Positions 20,615 to 30,427 of a stretch of 64,000 nucleotides of DNA are shown here, piece by piece; the first letter of the stretch is position 1; each line of letters opens with the position of its first letter. Source of the stretch: Symbiodinium natans. Taxonomy: Eukaryota; Sar; Dinophyceae; Suessiales; Symbiodiniaceae. A model generated the notes under the pieces. It made no database searches and had not been told where the DNA came from. It saw nothing but the letters and a program-made list of their open reading frames with translations. The DNA lies in NCBI GenBank assembly GCA_905221605.1, contig CAJNDS010000784.1, positions 1-64,000 on the forward strand. Reading direction: 5' to 3'. The position numbers were made by a program, and so were the translations under genes.

Positions 20615-20947
20615 ATGATGCCCTTTCCGGAGCGGCGCAACGAGGCCGCGATGCTGCGGGCCTTTCACAAGCAGTACCCCAGCTACAACTTGACGCCGCT
20701 GCTCTACAAGCGGCAACAGCAGTTGATCGATGCTCGGGCCTTCAACGAGTGGCTGGCCAACCGGCGTCAGCGCCAGGAGGGCGAAGCCTATGCGGATGAA
20801 GTGGGGCGTGCAGTCGACGCCGTCAACAGGAGGATCCCGCAATTGAGGTGGGCCCCCGCCGAGCGAGCGGGCGTGCGCCGAGTTGCGCGGGACGTGGCCG
20901 CCGGGCGAAACACGTCCGACTCTGGGGTTTACGGCGGCTTGATGTAA
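20615..20947 (+). CDS. Unknown virion-gene-cluster protein, 110 aa
   Basis: Not recognised. A basic, helical protein (AAMLRAFHKQYPSYNLTPLL, RQQQLIDARAFNEWLANRRQ) ending in YGGLM. A Gly-rich or GG-type end is common in capsid-associated precursor proteins. Two ATGs, at 20615 and 20618, could serve. It overlaps nothing and sits between the AT-hook gene and the Ala-rich gene. Confidence 0.6.
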   Translation: MMPFPERRNEAAMLRAFHKQYPSYNLTPLLYKRQQQLIDARAFNEWLANRRQRQEGEAYADEVGRAVDAVNRRIPQLRWAPAERAGVRRVARDVAAGRNTSDSGVYGGLM

Positions 20948-20952
20948 AGCAC

Positions 20953-22188
20953 ATGGAGGAGCGACGTGCGCACGGCTTCCGCGTCAGACCCTCCTACGGG
21001 CAAGTCTTGGGCTACATAGCCGAGGGCGAGCCCTTGCCCATCAATCTCCCAAACCGCAACGCATCCATCCTGACATCAAGCCACTTCTGGCTTCAGGACT
21101 ACCCCCAGAGCAGCGAGCCCGAACCTGCCCCGCTGCCCCACACGACCGTGGACCCTGCAGCGGCCTACGAGGATGCCAACGAAGGCTACGATGGGGTGCC
21201 CTTCCCGAGAAGGGACTTCCTGCGCCCACGGCCCTTCGACCTGGACAGCGAGTCTGATTTTGGTGCCGTGGACCCCGGCCAGGCGCTGCGCAACGACGGG
21301 TTGAACCCACCGCCGGCGCCGGGCTTTTTGGGGCGGCTGCAGCAGGCCGAGGCCGCTGCGGGAGCTGCTGCGGGACTGGCGGGCTCTGCTTCTGCCATTG
21401 CGGGGCACGGGCAAGACCTCTACAACGAGGGCCTAGCACCCCCGCCTGACGAGGTGGCCCCTCCGCAAATCATCGGCCGGCCCAGCGAAGTGGAGCCGCT
21501 GCTGGAGCGAGCGGGCCAGCGGGCGCAGGAGGTGGAGAGGACGGCAGCCCGAGACATCGAGCAGTTCATGAGCGAGCAGGTGGCCGAGGCCGAGGCCACG
21601 GAAGGTTTCGCTTCCACGGCGGAGGCGGCTGCAGGAGCTGCAGAAGCGGCAGCGGCTGCAGAGGGCCCCGGAGCGCTTGCGCTGTTCGGCGAGGCGGCAC
21701 TGGGCACCGCTGCGGGCATGGGAGCGGCAGCAGGAAGCCTCGCAGTGGCCGGCGGGGCGGCCGCACTCGTGGGAACCGCATGGGCACTGCACGGCGGCAT
21801 GGTGGCGGCAGAGCACCTTTTGGGCTGGGGCGGAGGAGGAGGCACGGACACGGACGCATCGCGCCCTAGCTCCGCGCCAGACATCCAGACCTTGAATGGG
21901 ATGCAGGAGTTTGGAGCTGAGCAACACTTCCAGCTCCGGGAGCAACGCCCGCGGACGCAGTTTTACCGCATGCACACTGAGGACGAATCGGAGCCGCGGG
22001 CACAGCCGCCCCCGAGGGTGCAGGCTCGTCCCGCGAGGCCCACGCGTTTCCCCACAGGCCTCAACCCCGCTCCCTTGGCGCAATCCTCAGGCAGCGAGTC
22101 CTCCCGCGGGCCTCGCATGCAGCGCCAAGCGGCGCCGCCCCCGTCCTTCGAGGCGCTTCGCAGCGCGAGCGAGCCGGAGGCCGCATGA
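20953..22188 (+). CDS. Ala-rich virion protein with hydrophobic segment, 411 aa
   Basis: Not recognised by family. The ATG at 20953 is chosen because it lies 5 bp after the previous stop; a longer upstream frame overlaps that gene and lacks an ATG nearby. Residues about 110-240 are Ala/Glu-rich helix repeats (AAGAAAGLAGSASA, STAEAAAGAAEAAAAA). About 245-290 is a Gly/Ala hydrophobic stretch (GAAAGSLAVAGGAAALVGTA) that could insert into a membrane. The tail is Pro/Arg-rich. It overlaps the capsid start by ATGA. A minor virion or membrane-lytic protein in the place of adenovirus VI/X-like proteins is possible. Confidence 0.65.
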   Translation: MEERRAHGFRVRPSYGQVLGYIAEGEPLPINLPNRNASILTSSHFWLQDYPQSSEPEPAPLPHTTVDPAAAYEDANEGYDGVPFPRRDFLRPRPFDLDSESDFGAVDPGQALRNDGLNPPPAPGFLGRLQQAEAAAGAAAGLAGSASAIAGHGQDLYNEGLAPPPDEVAPPQIIGRPSEVEPLLERAGQRAQEVERTAARDIEQFMSEQVAEAEATEGFASTAEAAAGAAEAAAAAEGPGALALFGEAALGTAAGMGAAAGSLAVAGGAAALVGTAWALHGGMVAAEHLLGWGGGGGTDTDASRPSSAPDIQTLNGMQEFGAEQHFQLREQRPRTQFYRMHTEDESEPRAQPPPRVQARPARPTRFPTGLNPAPLAQSSGSESSRGPRMQRQAAPPPSFEALRSASEPEAA

Positions 22189-23429
22189 ATCTTTCGCTAG
22201 AAGTAAACAGTATGGAGCAGGTGACTGCTGCAGTCAACGATGAGTTGGTTCAAAGCCTCGACTACAAGCTCCAGTCGAGCAACGTCAATTACGTGCAATC
22301 AAGAGCCGATGTGGTCTATTACCCTTCAAGTTTGAGCGTCTTCACGCCGACCACGAGCCGCGTGTGCCGCATTCCTCTGACCAGCGGCCAAAGTTTCGTG
22401 GACGGCGAGTCAGTCAAGCTCGGCTTCACGGTGCGCAACAACTCCGACACGGCCACGCTGCAGCTCGCCTCGCCGGACCCGAGCTGCCTCATCGACCGCA
22501 TCGAGGTGTTCGCTAATGGAACTCGCATAGAGGACATCTCCTACTACAACCGCTGCTCGTACATGTATGGCCTCCTGAAGAACGAGGAGTGGTGGCTGAA
22601 CCGGCACATCCAGGGCTTCCTGGCGGACGGCGGGGGCCACGCCGCACCCATCCCGGCCTCGGGCTCCCGCACCGTGCTCATGAGCCCGCACCTCATCGGC
22701 ATCCTGAATTGCGGCAAAATGTTGCCTCCCGAGCTCAATCTCGTGCTTCAAATCACCTTCTGCGACCCCACGGACGGGGCCCGCAACGTCAGCGGGAGCC
22801 AGGACTACACCATCGAGAACGTGAAGCTTTACGCCTCTCAAGTTACCCTCGACTCGGCTCTTCGGGAGAGCTTCCAGAGAATCATGACCAGCGGCCGCAG
22901 CCTGGTTTTCAGCTTCCCGACCATCCACACGCAGCTGTCGAGCATCCCCGCAGGGTCCACCAGCTACAACATCGTCGTTAGTCGTGCATTCACCAAAATG
23001 TTAGGCGCTTTCGTGACGTTCAACAAGACCACGGAGGACCACGTGGACAATTTCGAGTACCCTGGAGCGAACGCGAACCGGAACCTCAAGGGCCAGCTGC
23101 AACTGGGCGCTCTCCAATATCCCAGGACGGCCAACGAGAGCATCGCCGAATGGCATGACTTTCTCGAGATTCTGGCGGGCACGTACGACTCGAAGCTGCG
23201 CAACATGCGCATCCGGGACAACCTGTTCGGGAACACGCAGTTCGTTGCGGCCTTCCCCGTGGAGCGTGTGCCCAAGCATCCTTTGAGCGGCATCTCAACA
23301 CGCTCGGGCGACCTGTGCCGCTTCAGCTTCAGCAACATGGAGGCGGACCGCGCGGACCAGTGTTTTGTGCACATGCTGTCATATCAGCTCTGTACTTTGA
23401 GCTCGGCGGGCGTGTCGAGCCTCGACTGA
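22185..23429 (+). CDS. Major capsid protein, double jelly-roll type
   Basis: 414 codons, intact. The sequence is dominated by alternating beta-strand segments (VCRIPLTSGQSFVDGESVKL, FTVRNNSDTATLQLASPDPS, DRIEVFANGTRIEDISYYNR) in two similar halves. The second begins around residue 215 with LVFSFPTIHTQLSSIPAGST. VVSRAFTKMLGAFVTFNK and the late RFSFSNMEADRADQCFVHML strands are of the kind found in Polinton and PLV capsid proteins. Length fits the shorter PLV class. It would form the pseudo-hexameric trimers of an icosahedral shell with the penton protein. Placement between penton, ATPase and integrase genes strongly supports the call. An internal ATG at residue 10 is an alternative start. Confidence 0.85.
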   Translation: MNLSLEVNSMEQVTAAVNDELVQSLDYKLQSSNVNYVQSRADVVYYPSSLSVFTPTTSRVCRIPLTSGQSFVDGESVKLGFTVRNNSDTATLQLASPDPSCLIDRIEVFANGTRIEDISYYNRCSYMYGLLKNEEWWLNRHIQGFLADGGGHAAPIPASGSRTVLMSPHLIGILNCGKMLPPELNLVLQITFCDPTDGARNVSGSQDYTIENVKLYASQVTLDSALRESFQRIMTSGRSLVFSFPTIHTQLSSIPAGSTSYNIVVSRAFTKMLGAFVTFNKTTEDHVDNFEYPGANANRNLKGQLQLGALQYPRTANESIAEWHDFLEILAGTYDSKLRNMRIRDNLFGNTQFVAAFPVERVPKHPLSGISTRSGDLCRFSFSNMEADRADQCFVHMLSYQLCTLSSAGVSSLD

Positions 23430-23438
23430 TAGTAAAAC

Positions 23439-26400
23439 ATGAGTCTTTTCGAGTCGACCATCACCGGGAACATCCTCAACGATGGCCAGACCCCCATCAC
23501 CACCATCGAGATGCAGGGCATCTCTGCAGGGCAATTGGCCACGGTCCTGACGGCCTATACGCCCCTCACGGACACGGCCGCCAACACCGCCTCCATTGGG
23601 ACCAACTCGGCCGCCATGGCCGCGCTGCAGACACAGGTGGCCGCCATCCCACCGCCTCCTGACCTCGCGCCCTATGCGCTGGCAGCCGATTTGGCAGCCG
23701 CCGAGGGCCTCATCGCTGCCAACCAGTCTTCCATAACCACCCTCAGCAGCAGCCTCACCACGGGGCTCGCGGGGAAAGCGAACCAAAGCGCACTGGACGC
23801 GCTGCAGCTGGACGTCAACTCCAAGAGCACGCCCGCCTCCGTGGACCTGAAGCTCGCCAACCATCCCACTAACGCTTCCATGAACAGCGCCATCACCAGT
23901 GCCGACAACGCAGTACTTGCGCAGGTCGCAGCCACCTATGGGCTGAAGAGCACGCAGGACCAGCTGGCCCTCGACGTGGCGGCCCGGTAAACAGCCGCTG
24001 ACGTCGACCAGAAAATAGCGACGGCTCTTTTGGACCGGCCCACAACCACCGACCTCAGCAGCACAGTGGCCCTGCGCACCACGCCCGCGGATGTCTCGCA
24101 GCTCATCGCTACGGCCCTTAAGATTCTTCCTTTCGTGCAGCAGGCGGCCCTGGACGCCGCCCTGGCCATCCGAGACGGGAGGCTCGACGCCGCCGAGGCG
24201 GCCCTGGCAGTGCTGCAGGCAGCGGGGCCTTTTGCGACGGCGGCGGACCTCTCGGCTTCCGAGACAAGCCTGCAGTCTGCCATCGACGCGCTCAACTCGG
24301 CGCTGGCTGCGCTCACCACCGGCGGGGGCACGAACCTCGCCAACGCCCAGGCGTGGCCCGGGCAGACGACCTGGGACCTCCTGTTGGGCACCAACACCAT
24401 CCGCAACTGGCACTTCAATGCGCCCCTGAGCGTCACCCTCGAGAACGACAACTTCACGCTGAGCTGAGCCTGGCCTGCGACGCGTACACGCAGGGAGAGG
24501 TCAATGCCCTGCTGGCCCCCCTGGCCAGCGAGTCCTGGGTGCTGGCCACCCTGGGCAGCTATTACGACTCCGGGGAAACCAATGCAGCAATCACTGCAGC
24601 GCTGGCGGCCTACTACGACTCGGCCCAGACGGATGCAGCGATTGCTACGGCCGTGGGCGGCATCGACCTGAGCGCATACGTGCCGTGGACCGGGCTTCAG
24701 GCGCCCATCCTGAACGAGATCGCTATAGCACTCGCGTCCTACTACGACTCCGCGCAAGTGGACGCCCTCATTGCGGGCGCAGCTATTTCCAACGCACCCG
24801 CCTGGAGCGGGAACACCACCTGGGAGCTCCTGACCGGGCAGGCCCTGCGGAACCTGCACTTCACCGGGCCCCTGATGGCCACGCTCCAGAACTCGGGCAA
24901 CACGCTGCAGATCGAGTGCCAGGCCTACGACCAGAGCCAGACGTACACGCAGGCGGAAGTGAACGCGCAGATCTCGAGTGCCGTGGACGCCCTGAACGTT
25001 TCGCAGTATGCCATGCAAGCCGACATCGACAGCTCCATCGCCTCGGAGCTCACTAACTACTGGGACCAGGGCGAGACCTCGGCGGAGATCGCGAGCCAGA
25101 TCAGCTCCTCTGGGCTCCTCACCGAAGTGCAGGGCGATGCCCGGTATCATCCCGTCAACGGCAACGCCGGAGGCGGAGGCATCATCCCTATGGTGCTCGA
25201 CAACTTCACGCCCAGAATGATAAGGGCGCTGCTACCCCAGGCACCCCTGGGAGCGAACCTCATCCTCGGCAACTCCGCCACGGTGCAACTGACCTGCGAC
25301 TGCTACTCGAAGAGCGAAAGCGACGGGAGATACTTCTCCAACACCGACTACACACCTCTCGACTCCCGGTACCATGTGGTCAATGGGAACGCGGGGGGCG
25401 GAGGCATCATCCCTATGGTGCTCGACAATTTCACGCCAAGAATGATAAGGGCGTTGCTGCCCCAGGCGCCCCTGGGAGCGAACCTGATCCTCGGCAACTC
25501 CGCCACGGTGCAGCTGACCTGCGACTGCTACTCGAAGAGCGAATCGGATGCGCGCTATGCGCTGGCGGGGGCACCGCCCGCGGACCCCCTGCTGGTCAAC
25601 GACGTGCGCGCCAACGGAGCGGATTTCTTGACGCTGCGGGGCGGCAGCCTGGGCATCGAGTTCGAGGCTTCCAACGGGGCCGCCGTGGCCGACCTGTCCT
25701 CGAGCCAATTCAGCCTCAAGACGGGGGTCAACATGCTGACCATGGGCCGCATCTTCGCGGACTCCAGCCTGGGCATCGCCACGGCCGGCAGCTTCCAGCG
25801 GACACGGTGGAGCCCCTGCTTACCACCAATCAGTTCCTCAACCTGAAGGCGGGCACCGTGTCTGTGCGTGTCACGGACCAGGCGGACCAGAGCCTCTGCA
25901 CCTTTGCCACGTCAGAGGTGCACTCGGTGGCCCCGCGGCTGCGAGTGGACACGGAGCTCTACATCGACGACGCCACGGGCACAGCCACGGGGCTGGTGAC
26001 CAATGCCATCTCCACGCGTCTCCAGGACACGCAGCTCACCATCACCGGCGGCTCCGGGGGCACCGTTGTTACCGGCGCACTGGATGCGCAGGGCACGTTG
26101 ACCTCGGGGAGCGTGGAGCTCAGCACGGAGCTGCGGGCGCCCACGGTGCGGGCGAGGCCCACAGACGACTATTTGACCCTCACGGGCGGCACGCAGGGCA
26201 CCTACCTCAACTCGGTGCTCTACACGGCTTCCGCCATCAGGGCAGACAACGGCATCGTCTCGAGCCCCGCGTACCTGGAGCTCATCGGCGGCAGCGTGGG
26301 CGTGCGGGCGCAGGGGGACCTGCAGGTCGTGTCCACCGTCAACAGCGGGGACGTGATGGCGGAGGTGCTGAACCTCGCGGCCGCGGGCAACGCGCGGCTC

Positions 26401-26907
26401 CTCGTGGCCTGCAATGCGGGCTCGGCCGAGCTCACCGCCTCTTCCGCGGGGGGCGTGCAGCTCTACGCCCAGGACCAGGCCATCTTCCGGCGCACGGCGG
26501 CGACCGGGCCGGCCAACCTCATCGTGGAAGCCAACACGGGCGGGGCCAATGATGGGGAGGTGATTGTGAACTTCGGCTTCCAGAACCTCTCGGACGAGAA
26601 GCTGAAGCACAGCGTGGAGCCCGCGGGGCTCGAGGAGCTGCAGGAGCTCTTCGACGCCGTGGCGCCCAAGTGGTACCGGAGGACCGACGGCAGCCAGAAG
26701 CGCACGCTGGGCTTCATCGCGAATGAAGTGCAGGAGACGGGGCCCGTGGGCCAGGCGCTGTGCGGCAAGCTCGTGGACGAGGAGCTGGGGGAGCTCGTGA
26801 CGCTCGACTACAACCGCATGTGCTGCGTGCTGTGGGGTGTCTGCCAGGGGCTCCAGGCCCGTGTGGAGGCCCTGGAGAAGAAGGGCAAGAAGCGGGGTCG
26901 CTCGTGA
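23439..26907 (+). pseudogene. Fibre/spike protein with C-terminal S74 chaperone, broken
   Basis: A host-attachment fibre of about 1155 residues in four pieces. There is an in-frame TAA at 23988, a frameshift at 24465 caused by a 5-bp TGAGC duplication, and another frameshift near 25805. The shaft is made of short repeats of the type YYDSxQxDAAI and of Ala/Leu/Asp trimeric helix segments. Two 75-residue units (25148-25597) are nearly identical. After the shaft comes a Ser/Thr/Gly-rich beta region. The last 110 residues (from 26587) start LSDEKLKHSVEP and contain RTLGFIANEVQETGP and LVTLDYNRMCCVLWGVCQGL. This is the intramolecular chaperone/peptidase S74 domain of phage tail spikes, with the Ser-Lys dyad at 26590 and 26599. 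Such domains trimerise the fibre and then cut themselves off. Confidence 0.85.
25148..25597 (+). repeat. 225-bp tandem duplication inside the fibre gene
   Basis: The segment containing GGAGGCATCATCCCTATGGT occurs at 25175 and again exactly 225 bp later, in frame (75 residues), with only a few synonymous-type differences. It is a recent lengthening of the fibre shaft. Confidence 0.93.
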
Positions 26908-26913
26908 TATAAA

Positions 26914-27912
26914 ATGGACGCGGAGAACGTGAACCTATTCCGGCAGCTCGCCGCGGACTTCTCGGTCCGCGATGTGCGGAAGCTGCACCAGCTGGCACGG
27001 CGGGAATTCCCGAACCGGCCGGGCATGACCTATGCCCGAGCCGCGCGAGCTTTGCGGGACGACGTGGCCAGGCAGATTTTGGCCCCCAAGCCCCGGTCTT
27101 TAGGCAAGAGTGCAGCCGAGGGCCCCAACGATCGGCTGCAAGCTGATTTGATCGACTTCAACGTCAACACTCGGGGGGCCAACAAGTACGGGCTGATTGT
27201 CTCAGACGTTTTCACCCGAGAAGCAGTGACCAAAGCCCTGCCCGATAAGAAGACAGAGACAGTCTCGGCAGCAGCCCGGGAGATCATCCCGAAGCTGGTG
27301 GAGGAGGAAACCAATTATGTTGTGTCCACGGATCAAGGGGTTGAATTCAATGGCCTGGAGGGGGCGCTGCCGGACCCCGTGGTGCATAGAGTGAAGGACC
27401 CCTCGGATCGGAACGCTCTGGCAGTGGTAGATAGAACCATCCAAACCTTGAAACGGGACCTGGCCAGCGACGTGGCCCGGCATGGGGGCAACTGGAGCGA
27501 GCACCTGCCTGACGCAACCTTGGCCTACAACCGCCGGCCACACGAGGCCGTGCATGCGGCCTCCGAGGATGTGGAGCACCAAAAATCCACCATGTTCCGA
27601 TTGTACCAAGACAATGCCAAAAAGTTCCAGCACAACATGCAGCTCACCCGGCGCAGACAAGAGAGACTGGAGGAGATGGGGGCCTTCCGGGCCCCAACCA
27701 ATGCGCGACGAAGCTTCGAGCCCCAATATGGAACCGCCAAGGATGTGGCATCCTACGACAGCATGGTGGTCAGGGCCACCGATGGCTCCGAGACCTTACT
27801 AAAGCATGCCTTACCCGTGCCCCGCGGGAGCGCTGAGCCGAAAGCGACACCAGTACCACTGGCAATCAGGCAACTGCGAGACTTCAATCCAGGGCCTGCT
27901 GCCCCGCCCTGA
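26914..27912 (+). CDS. Retroviral-type (rve) integrase of the viral element
   Basis: 332 codons, intact. LQADLIDF gives the first catalytic Asp (D78) and YVVSTDQGVEF the second (D140). The third acid of the DDE triad falls in NALAVVDRTIQTLKRD and is Asp (D173) rather than Glu, 33 residues on. DVFTREAVTKALPDKK and the C-terminal LAYNRRPHEAVHA fit Polinton/retroviral integrases. An N-terminal HHCC zinc finger is not visible; the C-terminal 100 residues are basic, with no clear chromodomain. It would insert the viral DNA into host chromosomes. It follows the fibre gene by 6 bp and is the last viral gene. Confidence 0.88.
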   Translation: MDAENVNLFRQLAADFSVRDVRKLHQLARREFPNRPGMTYARAARALRDDVARQILAPKPRSLGKSAAEGPNDRLQADLIDFNVNTRGANKYGLIVSDVFTREAVTKALPDKKTETVSAAAREIIPKLVEEETNYVVSTDQGVEFNGLEGALPDPVVHRVKDPSDRNALAVVDRTIQTLKRDLASDVARHGGNWSEHLPDATLAYNRRPHEAVHAASEDVEHQKSTMFRLYQDNAKKFQHNMQLTRRRQERLEEMGAFRAPTNARRSFEPQYGTAKDVASYDSMVVRATDGSETLLKHALPVPRGSAEPKATPVPLAIRQLRDFNPGPAAPP

Positions 27913-27931
27913 TTCTTTTCATGCATGATAA

Positions 27932-28573
27932 ATGAGCTCTGAGCTGTCAGCTGCCTGTGAAGCTGTCATGCAAAATCCTTCTGAGCAAAATCTGGTTAAC
28001 CTGCTGGATTGTTGGTCACCACAATGGAAGCATCGCGGACGCCAACGAGGCATTGGCTCGGGATCATATGACATTTACTGCACCCTAGGACTGTATGCTT
28101 TTGGAGGCAACACCCCTTGCATGTCGAAAGCATCCGCCATAAAAGCAGCATGTGTCGCAGTCAATAATTTCTTGCGAGATCGCTTTCCAAACGGAAAATG
28201 GACTTCCCTCGCAGTGATTCTGAACCCTCACATAGGACTTCACCGCGACATGGGGAACATGATTGGCATGCCAAATTATGCAATCGCACTGGGTAGCTTT
28301 GCTGGAGGCAAAGTCTGGATTGAAGATGAACAAGGCACGTCACTGGACGAAGTTGTGATGAAAAACAAAATTCATCAGCTTCGCGGATCCTGGCTGAACA
28401 TGCACGACAATCCAGTGTCCTTCGACGCGCGTCGGTTCCACAAAGTCGAGCCACATGTAGGTCACATGTGGGCCATTGCGGCATACACTCCGACTGCTTT
28501 CAAGCGTTGCTCAAATGAAAATTGTGAAGAATTGACAACTCTGGGGTTCCCTGTTCCAGAATCCTGCACGTAG
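27932..28573 (+). CDS. HxD...H oxygenase-like (DSBH) protein, 213 aa
   Basis: Intact frame of lower GC than the viral genes. Residues 91-108 read TSLAVILNPHIGLHRDMG, with HxD at 104-106. A distal His follows at 170 (FDARRFHKVEP), then GHMWAIAAYTP. HxD...H on a beta-rich core is the metal site pattern of 2-oxoglutarate/Fe(II) dioxygenases. The usual 2OG-binding Arg is not obvious. The same domain, down to the end motif LTTLGFPVP / LLSLGFLNP, occurs inside the polyprotein at 53089-57345, so it is a domain that travels with retroelements. It starts 19 bp after the integrase stop but differs in base composition, so I place it outside the virus. A truncated inverted copy is at 5350-5541. The substrate is unknown; the 2OG assignment is inference. 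Confidence 0.6.
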   Translation: MSSELSAACEAVMQNPSEQNLVNLLDCWSPQWKHRGRQRGIGSGSYDIYCTLGLYAFGGNTPCMSKASAIKAACVAVNNFLRDRFPNGKWTSLAVILNPHIGLHRDMGNMIGMPNYAIALGSFAGGKVWIEDEQGTSLDEVVMKNKIHQLRGSWLNMHDNPVSFDARRFHKVEPHVGHMWAIAAYTPTAFKRCSNENCEELTTLGFPVPESCT

Positions 28574-28891
28574 AAACTCCTATCAGGCGGACTCGACCCA
28601 ATTACTCGAAGAAACTCCGACACCGCCGGGCCGCCGTACCGCCGAAAGATGCGGCTTCGAGAAGCAGCCGAGTAAAATCCGACCCCGCCAGACCGCGCTA
28701 CGGGCCAGAAGAAATTTACCGCATTTTTCCCGCACTTTCGGGCGTTCTCAAAGTGAGGCCTGGGGCTGTAGGACCGCGTTTCGGAAGGGGTCGGGGCGCG
28801 GGGGGGAGAGAAGGACTTACCCCCATCACGAAACAGCCAGAGACTACACTCAAACAGAACGCAGTTGGGGAAACAGAATATAAGAGAGAGC
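28383..28891 (+). repeat. Right arm of the 0.5-kb inverted repeat
   Basis: Covers the last 190 bp of the oxygenase-like gene and about 320 bp downstream, and matches 4945-5475 in reverse. The non-coding part is clearly better conserved than the coding part. The match ends after GAATATAAGAGAGAG, a TATA-like word. Confidence 0.85.
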
Positions 28892-30010
28892 CTGTGCACC
28901 TGGAGTACGTTGAAACCTGCGAGCACGGACCCGGAAGGGCCTGTACACCTTGAGCCTGTGCCTTTGCTGGCACCTGTAAGGTACCCTGATCACCTGCAAG
29001 CACGCCTGACCCGGGCGGGCCTAAGCACCTTGAGCGTGTGCATGTGCGGGCACCTGGCGGCCAGGCTCGTACTAGCGAGGGGGCATGGCACTTGTACCAC
29101 TGTTGCAAAGAGTGGGAGAGGCAGGCATACTCAGCGATGGGGCAATTATTCGAAGGCCTAACCTTTGCTGCGTTCAGGCTCTTACTAGCAGACAAAGGCC
29201 AGCGCAATGCAAAGCACTTTCTTGGCGTTGCTCTTACTAACCAAGGGAAGCGCACAAACAGACAAACACCCACCTTCCCCGTCTACAACGGCAGGTCACC
29301 ACAAGCAACATTTAATGGGGTGGGCCTGACAAGTGCAGTTTGGGCCAGTCGAGAATGACGCACGGCGTTCAAAAGTAAACTGGATCTCAGATTGCGGCAA
29401 AAACAGCTTCTATCTTCACATGCACCGCAAAATTAAAAGGTGTGAAAAGCAGAGCTCGCGCAGCTGTCTCTTTTTCACTTCGCACTTGAGCCAAACACCA
29501 AAGTGTTCAGCAAGCTTCAGTTCTTGCAGCAAGCTCTCTCCAAGAGCTAAGGGCTCCAAAAAAAACTACGAATTCCGTCTCAACTTTGTTCTACAAAGGA
29601 GGTAAAGCAAAAGAACAATGCAACTGCTTTGGTCTACACCTCGGGGACTTCAGGTCACTTCCGAACAGCAAAACAGCGAAGCTTCAGAGTCCACTCTGCA
29701 CTCCTACTCCCATCCTACACGTCCAACGGCAACGAACGAAGTGGCGGGGACACGGAGTGAGTTGCAGCAAGACAGAACCTCAGAGTTTCGACACGCACTT
29801 CTTCACTACTGCTCTCAAGCAGTTCCAAGTGCCTCAAAACTCATCCTAGGCCATGCCAACAAGACAAGACATGCGTCGCAGTCAACCCAAACATGCTTTA
29901 GGGACTTTGGGCAAAACCAAACATGCTCATGCCAAGTCATGCAGCAGAAAAACTCTCATGCTTCTCTCTGTATGGTCAAACACCACATGGCACCAACTGG
30001 GCAAACACGA
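28892..30010. other. No gene seen
   Basis: Mixed sequence between the inverted-repeat arm and the 3' end of LINE1. It starts with a few degenerate copies of a GCCTGTGCACCTTGAGC word (28890-29050). No frame with motifs, no RNA gene recognised. Confidence 0.55.
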
Positions 30011-30427
30011 CAGGTGAATTTTACACCACGCGCACGAGGCGGCCGTAGGCCTTTGGAGTCACTTTGGCTCAGGTGAAACAGTCGGGGGGACACCTACCCT
30101 ATGGTACACAGAGCAAACTACTGCCGGCTCATCAGCAAGGCTGGCTCACCACGCCTTTAGGCCTGGTAACACCACTGGCCATCACGACACCCCTTCCAGC
30201 CTGGTGCACCAAGCTTAGGCCGGGTAACACTTGCCAGTGGCTCAGCAGAAAGGCGAACATCCTGGAGCACACAGGATTTCACACATTTGGCTCGGTGTGA
30301 CAGAGGGGGATCCACGACCTGAACACCTGCAATTCCCACACAGCAAACAAGGCTGGCCCCACGCCTTGACATGGTCTGGAGACCCCAAGACCTGACTGAC
30401 AACACCACAGGCTCGGGAGGCCCAAGC

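Larger units (their letters stand above)
14382..27912 (+). mobile_element. Endogenous Polinton-like virus
   Basis: A 13.5-kb block, strikingly GC-rich compared with both flanks, with a full set of Polinton/Polinton-like-virus genes. In order: polymerase-helicase fusion, a minus-strand gene, C5 methyltransferase, packaging ATPase, small N-myristoylated-type protein, penton, AT-hook protein, two unknown virion-type proteins, major capsid protein, fibre, integrase. All but one are on the plus strand, with overlaps (ATGA between 20953 and 22185) or gaps of under 30 bp. No adenain-type maturation protease was recognised. Several genes are broken, so this is a decaying integrated copy. The right edge is inferred from the abrupt fall in GC right after the integrase stop. 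Confidence 0.85.

Noticed and set aside
30050-30078. Plus-strand CACTTTGGCTCAGGTGAAAC, resembling the SL end
   Set aside because: It falls where the other LINE tails have GTGAAAC blocks, so it is better explained as part of the 3' tail.
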